Assembly (NCBI GenBank): GCA_036401755.1
Contig: DASWUD010000089.1
Coordinates: 1 to 9,307 of the forward strand
From: DASWUD01 sp036401755
GTDB taxonomy: Bacteria > Pseudomonadota > Gammaproteobacteria > Thiohalomonadales > Thiohalomonadaceae
Length of the DNA stretch: 9,307 nucleotides
Direction of reading: 5' to 3'
Below, piece after piece: positions 1 through 4,726 of this stretch. How positions within the stretch are numbered: position 1 is the stretch's first letter; each line of letters opens with the position of its first letter. The notes beneath the pieces were generated by a model that worked only from the letters and a program-made list of their open reading frames with translations, did no database searches and was not told where the DNA came from. The translations under genes and the position numbers were made by a program.

Positions 1-14
1 GAAGGAACGCAAAG
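1..14 (+). repeat. Partial left arm of the leu-region interspersed repeat (copy 1)
   Basis: These 14 bases match the inner end of the 30-bp repeat seen complete at 92-121, in the opposite orientation. The rest of the copy would lie left of the window. Complementarity with the right arm continues inward, because A17-A21 faces T85-T89. Copies 1 and 2 therefore look like the two arms of one inverted-repeat pair enclosing about 77 bp. Confidence 0.7.
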
Positions 15-91
15 GGAAAAACTATTTCACCGCCTGTTTTCTTGGTGATGGAGAAGGATTGATGACGCTGAAGGGAACCAACGATTTTTTA

Positions 92-121
92 CTTTGCGTT
101 CCTTCGCGTCCTTAGCGGTTA
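92..121 (-). repeat. Leu-region interspersed repeat, copy 2 (right arm)
   Basis: This is a full 30-bp copy whose reverse complement contains the core GGACGCGAAGGAACGCAAAG. It is identical over 30 bp to copy 4 at 1194-1223 and differs at two positions from copy 3. Internally the repeat is built from degenerate 9-10 base units of the form GC-n-AAGGA-C. Its outer end touches the leuD Shine-Dalgarno sequence (AGAGAGG, 121-127). Confidence 0.93.
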
Positions 122-134
122 GAGAGGTTTTTAT

Positions 135-776
135 ATGGAAAAGCTGAACAAAGTAACCGGTATCGTGGCACCGATGGACCGTCCCAATGTGGATACCGAT
201 GCCATCATTCCCAAGCAGTTCTTGAAGTCGATCAAACGCAGCGGCTTTGGTCCCAACCTGTTCGACGAGTGGCGCTATCTCGACCACGGCGAGCCGGGCA
301 TGGATAACAGCAAGCGGCCGCTCAACCCCGACTTCGTGCTCAACCAGCCGCGCTACCAGGGGGCGAAGATCCTGCTGGCGCGCGACAACTTTGGTTGCGG
401 CTCGTCGCGCGAGCACGCGCCGTGGGCACTGGAGGATTACGGTTTTCGCGTGATCATCGCGCCGAGCTTTGCCGACATCTTCTTCAACAACAGTTTCAAG
501 AACGGCCTGCTGCCTATCAAGCTCGTTGGGGCCATCGTCGACAAGCTGTTCAAGGAGGTCGCAGCGAAGGAGGGTTATCAGCTCAGCGTCGATCTCGAGG
601 CGCAGACCATCACCACCCCCAGCGGCGAGGTGATCAAATTCGACGTCGACCCGTTCCGCAAGCACTGCCTGCTCAACGGCCTCGACGACATCGGCCTTAC
701 CCTGCAGCACGTGGATGCCATCAAGGCCTACGAAGCGCGCCGCCGTGAAGAGGCGCCCTGGTTGTTTACAAAATAA
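135..776 (+). CDS. leuD: 3-isopropylmalate dehydratase small subunit
   Basis: LeuD is the small (swivel-domain) subunit of isopropylmalate isomerase. With LeuC it converts 2-isopropylmalate to 3-isopropylmalate in cytoplasmic leucine synthesis. The 213-residue protein is full length for the family. It has the N-terminal DTDAIIPKQFL block (about residues 20-30) and the hallmark NFGCGSSREHAPWAL segment (residues 85-99), which belongs to the substrate-binding loop of the aconitase-type swivel domain. Start ATG 135 has a good Shine-Dalgarno sequence, AGAGAGG at 121-127, with 7 nt spacing. leuC would be expected just left of the window, and leuB follows after a repeat-bounded insert. Only 4 nt separate the TAA stop from that insert. 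The Fe-S cluster ligands are in LeuC and are not visible here. Confidence 0.97.
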   Translation: MEKLNKVTGIVAPMDRPNVDTDAIIPKQFLKSIKRSGFGPNLFDEWRYLDHGEPGMDNSKRPLNPDFVLNQPRYQGAKILLARDNFGCGSSREHAPWALEDYGFRVIIAPSFADIFFNNSFKNGLLPIKLVGAIVDKLFKEVAAKEGYQLSVDLEAQTITTPSGEVIKFDVDPFRKHCLLNGLDDIGLTLQHVDAIKAYEARRREEAPWLFTK

Positions 777-780
777 AAGA

Positions 781-811
781 TTAACCGCAAAGGACGCGAA
801 GGGACGCAAAG
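781..811 (+). repeat. Left terminal inverted repeat of the GxxExxY cassette (copy 3)
   Basis: This 31-bp arm begins TTAACCGC and is inverted relative to 1194-1224, which ends GCGGTTAA. It differs from the sequence of copies 2 and 4 at two positions: A instead of T at 789, and G instead of A at 803. It starts 4 nt after the leuD stop and ends 2 nt before the ATG of the enclosed gene. Its purine-rich GAAGGG (798-803) is the best Shine-Dalgarno candidate for that gene, though the 10-nt spacing is long. Confidence 0.92.
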
Positions 812-813
812 GA

Positions 814-1191
814 ATGCATATCGAAGATATCGGACGAGAGATAGTGGACAGCGCGTTGCGTGTTCACTCACTCATGGGACCTGGGCTGCTTGAGGGCACC
901 TATGAGGTGTGTCTGGAGCATGAGCTCATCAAGCGAGGGTTAAAGGCCGTTCGGCAGATAGCTGTGCCCGTGCAGTATGATGGCATACTACTCGATGCAG
1001 GATACCGACTGGATCTGCTTGTCGAAGAGAAGGTTGTTGTAGAACTGAAGGCCATTGAGCAACTTAAGGATATTCACTTGGCTCAGGTACTGAATTATCT
1101 GCGTCTCGGTGGCTTTCAACTGGGTTATTTGATGAATTTTAACGTAGTCAGGATGAAGCAAGGCATAAAGCGCATAGTCAATGGCTTGTAA
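814..1191 (+). CDS. GxxExxY family protein, PD-(D/E)XK nuclease-like fold
   Basis: This 125-residue protein carries the family signature G24-x-x-E27-x-x-Y30 in the context GPGLLEGTY. It also has a PD-(D/E)XK-type core: D67 (YRLDLL) followed by E77-L-K79 (VVVELKA). These are the acidic and lysine positions expected of a metal-dependent nuclease. The biological role of GxxExxY proteins is not established, so nuclease activity is only suggested. The start is fixed by position: ATG 814 is the only start codon near the conserved N-terminus, and upstream the frame runs through the repeat into leuD. There is no signal peptide or membrane segment, so it is probably cytoplasmic. Both ends lie 2 nt from inverted repeats, and the composition is AT-richer than the flanking leu genes, which suggests transfer. 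Confidence 0.88.
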   Translation: MHIEDIGREIVDSALRVHSLMGPGLLEGTYEVCLEHELIKRGLKAVRQIAVPVQYDGILLDAGYRLDLLVEEKVVVELKAIEQLKDIHLAQVLNYLRLGGFQLGYLMNFNVVRMKQGIKRIVNGL

Positions 1192-1193
1192 CC

Positions 1194-1224
1194 CTTTGCG
1201 TTCCTTCGCGTCCTTAGCGGTTAA
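1194..1224 (-). repeat. Right terminal inverted repeat of the GxxExxY cassette (copy 4)
   Basis: Inverted partner of 781-811. Its first 30 bp are identical to the copy upstream of leuD (92-121) and lie in the same orientation. It begins 2 nt after the stop codon of the enclosed gene and ends 14 nt before the leuB Shine-Dalgarno sequence. Confidence 0.93.
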
Positions 1225-1247
1225 ATTGTTTTGATTTTGGAGTGATT

Positions 1248-2330
1248 ATGACCAAGAAGATTGCAGTACTGCCCGGTGATGGTATCGGCCCGGAGATCGT
1301 GGCGCAGGCGGTGAAGGTGTTGAAGGCGATGCCCGAGCTTGATCTGGTGATGGAAGAGGCCGCTATCGGTGGTGCCGGTTATGACACGGCGGGTGACCCG
1401 CTGCCCGAGGCGACCCTCAAGCTGGCGCGTGAGGCCGATGCGGTGCTGCTCGGCGCCGTCGGTGGTCCGCAGTACGACAAGCTGGATCGCCCGCTGCGTC
1501 CCGAGCGTGGTCTGCTGCGCATCCGCAAGGAGCTGAATCTCTTTGCCAACCTGCGCCCGGCGATCCTCTATCCGGAATTGGCCGACTCTTCTTCGCTCAA
1601 GCCGGAGGTGGTCTCGGGTCTCGACATCATGATCGTGCGCGAGCTCACCGGTGACGTCTACTTTGGCCAGCCGCGCGGCATCGAGGTGCGCCAAATGCCT
1701 GATGGAGGGCGCGAGCGCGTCGGCTTCAACACCATGCTCTACTCCGAGTCCGAAGTGCGCCGCGTCGCCCACGTGGGCTTTCAGATCGCCATGAAGCGCG
1801 GCAAGAAGCTCTGCTCGGTGGAGAAGGCCAACGTGCTGGAGTGCTCCGAGCTGTGGAAGGAGGTGGTGATCGAGGTATCGAAAGAGTATCCCGAGGTCCA
1901 GCTCTCCCACATGTACGTGGACAACGCCGCCATGCAGCTGGTGAAGTGGCCCAAGCAGTTCGACGTGATCGTCACCGGCAACATCTTCGGTGACATCCTC
2001 TCCGATGCCGCCTCGATGCTCTCCGGCTCCATCGGCATGCTGCCCTCGGCCTCACTGGACCAGAACAACAAGGGGATGTACGAGCCGATCCACGGCTCCG
2101 CCCCCGATATCGCCGGCAAGAACATCGCCAATCCCTTGGCGACGATCCTCTCCGCCGCTATGATGCTGCGCTACACCTTCAACAACGAAGCCAACGCCCA
2201 GCGTATCGAAAAAGCGGTGCGCAAGGTGCTGGCAGACGGCATTCGTACCGCCGATATCTACACGGCCGGGACGAAGAAAGTATCGTGCAGTGAAATGGGC
2301 GATGCGGTAGTTGCAGCGCTCAAGGGCTGA
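1248..2330 (+). CDS. leuB: 3-isopropylmalate dehydrogenase
   Basis: LeuB oxidises and decarboxylates 3-isopropylmalate with NAD+ to give 2-oxoisocaproate, the third step of leucine synthesis. It works as a cytoplasmic homodimer needing Mg2+ or Mn2+. The 360-residue protein has the usual length. Visible features are the N-terminal LPGDGIGPE, the substrate-binding arginines in RIRKELNLFANLRP (R93, R103) and RELTGD (R131), Y138 in YFGQPRG, K193, and the metal-binding aspartates D225, D249 and D253. The last two fall in the isocitrate/isopropylmalate dehydrogenase signature starting NIFGDILSDAASM (245-264). ATG 1248 is preferred over the in-frame GTG at 1242, which overlaps the Shine-Dalgarno sequence GGAG (1239-1242, 5 nt spacing). 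The GxxExxY cassette lies directly upstream, so cotranscription with leuD would have to read through it. No terminator is seen before asd. Confidence 0.97.
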   Translation: MTKKIAVLPGDGIGPEIVAQAVKVLKAMPELDLVMEEAAIGGAGYDTAGDPLPEATLKLAREADAVLLGAVGGPQYDKLDRPLRPERGLLRIRKELNLFANLRPAILYPELADSSSLKPEVVSGLDIMIVRELTGDVYFGQPRGIEVRQMPDGGRERVGFNTMLYSESEVRRVAHVGFQIAMKRGKKLCSVEKANVLECSELWKEVVIEVSKEYPEVQLSHMYVDNAAMQLVKWPKQFDVIVTGNIFGDILSDAASMLSGSIGMLPSASLDQNNKGMYEPIHGSAPDIAGKNIANPLATILSAAMMLRYTFNNEANAQRIEKAVRKVLADGIRTADIYTAGTKKVSCSEMGDAVVAALKG

Positions 2331-2386
2331 TTTATTACTGGCTGCGCAGGCGGCCTAAACAACATTCACTAGAGGCGGGTCTGGAG

Positions 2387-3505
2387 ATGGCTAAGAAGCG
2401 GGTTGGGTTGATTGGTTGGCGCGGTATGGTCGGCTCTGTGCTGATGGGGCGCATGCGCGAAGAGAAAGATTTCGATCTGATCGATCCGGTCTTCTTCACT
2501 ACCTCCAATGTGGGGGGCAAAGGCCCTAATATCGGCAAGGATGTTCCCCCGCTCAAGGATGCCAACGACATCGACGAACTGAAGGCGATGGATGTGATCA
2601 TCACCTGCCAGGGCGGTGATTACACCAAAGAAGTCTATCCCAAGCTGATGGCCAGCGGCTGGAAGGGCTACTGGATCGACGCCGCCTCCACCCTGCGCAT
2701 GAAGGACGATGCGATCATCATCCTCGACCCGGTCAACAAGCATGTGATCCAGGACGGCCTGAAGAAGGGCATCAAGACCTACGTGGGCGGCAACTGCACC
2801 GTGTCGCTGATGCTGATGGCCATCGGCGGCCTGTTCGACAAGGGGCTCATCGAGTGGATTTCACCGATGACCTATCAGGCCGCTTCCGGCGCCGGCGCAC
2901 GCAACATGCGCGAGCTGATCCAGCAGATGGGCGCCATCAACAGCGAAGTGAAGACGCTGGTGGATGACCCTGCCTCGGCGATTCTTGAGATCGACAAGAA
3001 GGTAGCCGACTTCATCCGCTCCGACCGCTATCCGCTCGAGGTGTGGCCGGTGCCGCTGGCCGGCAACCTCATCCCCTGGATCGACGTGCAGCTCGAATCG
3101 GGCCAGTCGAAGGAGGAGTGGAAGGCACAGGTGGAGTGCAACAAGATCCTCGGCCGCTCCAACCAGCAGATCCCCATCGACGGTCTCTGCGTCCGTGTCG
3201 GCGCCATGCGCTGCCACAGCCAGGCACTGACCATCAAGATGACCAAGGATGTGCCGCTCGACGAGATCCACGGCATCATCGCCGCCCACAACGACTGGGT
3301 GAAGGTGGTCCCGAACGATCGCCAGATCACCATGGAACAGCTGACCCCTGCCGCCGTGACCGGTACCCTCACGGTGCCGGTCGGCCGCATGCGCAAGCTC
3401 AATATGGGACCGCAGTACCTGTCGGCCTTCACCGTGGGTGACCAGCTGCTGTGGGGCGCGGCCGAGCCGCTGCGCCGCATGCTGCGCATCCTGCTGGAGG
3501 CTTGA
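2387..3505 (+). CDS. asd: Aspartate-semialdehyde dehydrogenase
   Basis: Asd reduces L-4-aspartyl phosphate to L-aspartate 4-semialdehyde using NADPH. This is the branch point to lysine/diaminopimelate, threonine and methionine. The 372-residue protein resembles the Gram-negative (E. coli-like) class. It has an N-terminal nucleotide-binding GLIGWRGMVGSVLM (residues 8-20), the active-site cysteine C137 in GGNCTVS, a substrate-binding arginine R270 in CVRVGAMRCHSQA, and the catalytic base H277. Start ATG 2387 puts the conserved IGWRGMVG block where the E. coli protein has it. GGAG sits directly against the ATG and a second purine run, AGAGG, lies at 2371-2375, so the ribosome site is not ideal. 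It follows leuB by 56 nt with no terminator and is followed by a strong one. Confidence 0.97.
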   Translation: MAKKRVGLIGWRGMVGSVLMGRMREEKDFDLIDPVFFTTSNVGGKGPNIGKDVPPLKDANDIDELKAMDVIITCQGGDYTKEVYPKLMASGWKGYWIDAASTLRMKDDAIIILDPVNKHVIQDGLKKGIKTYVGGNCTVSLMLMAIGGLFDKGLIEWISPMTYQAASGAGARNMRELIQQMGAINSEVKTLVDDPASAILEIDKKVADFIRSDRYPLEVWPVPLAGNLIPWIDVQLESGQSKEEWKAQVECNKILGRSNQQIPIDGLCVRVGAMRCHSQALTIKMTKDVPLDEIHGIIAAHNDWVKVVPNDRQITMEQLTPAAVTGTLTVPVGRMRKLNMGPQYLSAFTVGDQLLWGAAEPLRRMLRILLEA

Positions 3506-3525
3506 GTTTTATTGATTCGACAAAG

Positions 3526-3568
3526 CAAGGGCCGGAGTAGTGCGCTACTCTGGCCCTTGTGTCTTTTT
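3526..3568 (+). terminator. Rho-independent terminator after asd
   Basis: A 15-bp stem pairs 3526-3540 (CAAGGGCCGGAGTAG) with 3545-3559 (CTACTCTGGCCCTTG). It has one G-U pair and a TGCG tetraloop, and five T residues follow at 3564-3568. It starts 21 nt after the asd stop and ends 26 nt before the usg start, so it should close the leu-asd transcript or reduce read-through into usg. Confidence 0.9.
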
Positions 3569-3594
3569 GTGCATACATATGAGATGAATTCTGT

Positions 3595-4605
3595 ATGAGC
3601 CAATTGGTCGATGTTGCCGTCGCCGGTCTCTCATCACTGATGGGCGAGACCTTTCTTGAGGTGCTCCATGAGCGCCAGTTTCCAGTCAATGAGCTGTTCC
3701 TGATCGGTGATGAAGAGGATGTCGGCAAGAAATTCGAGTTTCACGGCCGCTATCTGAAGGTGACGCTGGCTGAGTCGTTCGATTTTTCCCGAGTAAAGCT
3801 GCTGTTCCTGCTCGATGCTCCTGAACTGGCGGAGGCGGTGGGCGAGCGTGCCGCAGCAGCAGGGTGCTCGGTGATAGATCTCTCTGGCCACTTCGATTCG
3901 ATGCCGGGTGTGGCGCTGGTGGTACCAGAGCTTAACGGAGCTTCGATTGCACAGAGCGTCGGCGGCCAGATCATTGCCAGCCCGGCAGGAGCCGCTGCCC
4001 CACTGGCGCTGGTTCTTGACGTGTTGCAGCGTCAGGCGGGCATCACACGGCTGAATATTACTGCCCTTGCACCTGTTTCTTGGGTTGGCCGCGCTGGTGT
4101 GGAGGAGCTCGCCGGGCAGACAGCGAGCCTCCTCAACGCTCGCCCGATCACAATGGAACGGTTCACCAAACAGTGCGCTTTCAATGTGCTGCCCCAGGTG
4201 GGACAGTTGACCAGCAGCGGTTACACCACCGAGGAGGAGAGCATCACCCGGCAGCTGCGTCGGCTGCTGGAGATACCGGATATCCCCTTCAATGTCACTG
4301 CACTCCAGGTACCGACCTTTTTTGGCTATGGGGCCGTTGTGCACCTGGAGCTGGCAAGCAGGCTCTCTGCCCTTGAGGTGGAGGAGCTTCTCACTGCCCA
4401 GCCAGGTATTGATGTGATGTGTGACGAGTATCCCACTGCGGTCACCGAGGCGCTTGGTCAGGACCTTGTCTATGTGGGACGAATCCGGGAAGATGAATCC
4501 TACTATGGCGCTCTGGCATTATGGGTGGTGTTCGATCATGCCCGAAAGGGGGGCGCCACCAACGCTGTCCAGATAGGCGAGATTATGTTAAAAAACCATA
4601 TGTGA
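3595..4605 (+). CDS. usg: Asd-like protein of the USG-1 type, probable pseudoenzyme
   Basis: This 336-residue paralogue of aspartate-semialdehyde dehydrogenase retains the fold: an N-terminal nucleotide-binding-like VAVAGLSSLMGETFLEVL (7-24), a VIDLSGHF segment (93-100) and a VPTFFGYG segment (239-246). The catalytic residues are gone. The family's NPNC motif reads SPAG (129-132), so glycine replaces the cysteine. The GH motif reads GY (244-245), so tyrosine replaces the catalytic histidine. Normal dehydrogenase activity is therefore unlikely. USG-1-like genes sit beside asd or fimV/truA in many gammaproteobacteria, and their function is unclear. The Shine-Dalgarno sequence before ATG 3595 is weak. 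A terminator ends 26 nt upstream, so expression needs read-through or a promoter I cannot identify. Confidence 0.92.
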   Translation: MSQLVDVAVAGLSSLMGETFLEVLHERQFPVNELFLIGDEEDVGKKFEFHGRYLKVTLAESFDFSRVKLLFLLDAPELAEAVGERAAAAGCSVIDLSGHFDSMPGVALVVPELNGASIAQSVGGQIIASPAGAAAPLALVLDVLQRQAGITRLNITALAPVSWVGRAGVEELAGQTASLLNARPITMERFTKQCAFNVLPQVGQLTSSGYTTEEESITRQLRRLLEIPDIPFNVTALQVPTFFGYGAVVHLELASRLSALEVEELLTAQPGIDVMCDEYPTAVTEALGQDLVYVGRIREDESYYGALALWVVFDHARKGGATNAVQIGEIMLKNHM

Positions 4606-4726
4606 GTTATAGTTAGTTGCAAAATATAAAGCAGATTGGTAAGTTCTATCCTCAATTGGGTGGAATGTCCCATGACTACCGGCGCCAAACCGGTAATAAA
4701 TGATTAGTTTGAGTTAGGGAGTGAGG
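4606..4726 (+). other. usg-fimV intergenic leader with a small hairpin
   Basis: This AT-rich 121-nt gap precedes fimV. It holds a 6-bp hairpin (TACCGG 4677-4682 with CCGGTA 4690-4695, 7-nt loop) and the fimV Shine-Dalgarno sequence AGGGAG (4716-4721). TATAAA at 4625-4630 resembles a -10 box, but no adequate -35 is correctly spaced. A fimV promoter here is plausible from the length and composition of the gap but not demonstrated. The hairpin has no T-run, so it is not a classical terminator. Confidence 0.35.

Larger units (their letters stand above)
1..121. mobile_element. Gene-less inverted-repeat pair upstream of leuD (MITE-like or decayed cassette, left end cut off)
   Basis: Two oppositely oriented copies of the same repeat (1-14, truncated by the window, and 92-121) enclose roughly 77 bp with no credible ORF. 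The layout copies the GxxExxY cassette at 781-1224 but lacks the gene. The inner sequence contains only a weak 5-bp stem (27-31 with 44-48) and shows no obvious similarity to the GxxExxY gene. It could be a non-autonomous relative, a deletion remnant, or a hairpin kept in the leuC-leuD gap for regulation. Mobility is an inference; only the inverted arrangement is seen. Confidence 0.45.
781..1224 (+). mobile_element. Repeat-bounded GxxExxY gene cassette between leuD and leuB
   Basis: This compact unit of 444 bp consists of a 31-bp left arm, 2 nt, a 378-bp ORF including stop, 2 nt, and a 31-bp right arm in inverted orientation. The ORF is AT-richer than its neighbours: hand counting gives about 47% GC over 901-1140, against 57% over 541-600 in leuD and 72% over 1441-1500 in leuB. 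No transposase is present and I could not find a convincing target-site duplication, so movement would have to be in trans. GxxExxY genes are commonly found scattered in environmental bacterial genomes. The view that this is a mobile or recently acquired cassette is an inference from symmetry, composition and position. Confidence 0.6.

Noticed and set aside
74..85. 12-mer GGAACCAACGAT also present at 7779-7790
   Set aside because: A few 12-base matches are expected by chance in a window of this size, and the flanks do not match.
27..809. Minus-strand open frame of 260 codons opposite leuD
   Set aside because: It is a shadow of leuD extended through the repeats. Its TAKDAKERK stretch is simply the translated repeat, a common source of spurious proteins.
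715..813. N-terminal extension of the GxxExxY frame into leuD
   Set aside because: The extension translates leuD out of frame and then the repeat. The conserved family region begins just after ATG 814.
1..1224. CRISPR array from the repeated 30-bp units
   Set aside because: The copies are inverted relative to each other, enclose very unequal segments including whole genes, and there is no regular spacer pattern.
2342..2349. Palindrome CTGCGCAG, also at 8634-8641, as a possible operator
   Set aside because: An 8-base palindrome occurring twice in 9.3 kb has no statistical weight, and the two contexts are unrelated.
4617..4645. TTGCAA ... TAAGTT as a sigma70 promoter for fimV
   Set aside because: Spacing is 17 nt, but the -10 matches only three of six consensus bases, so I do not call a promoter.
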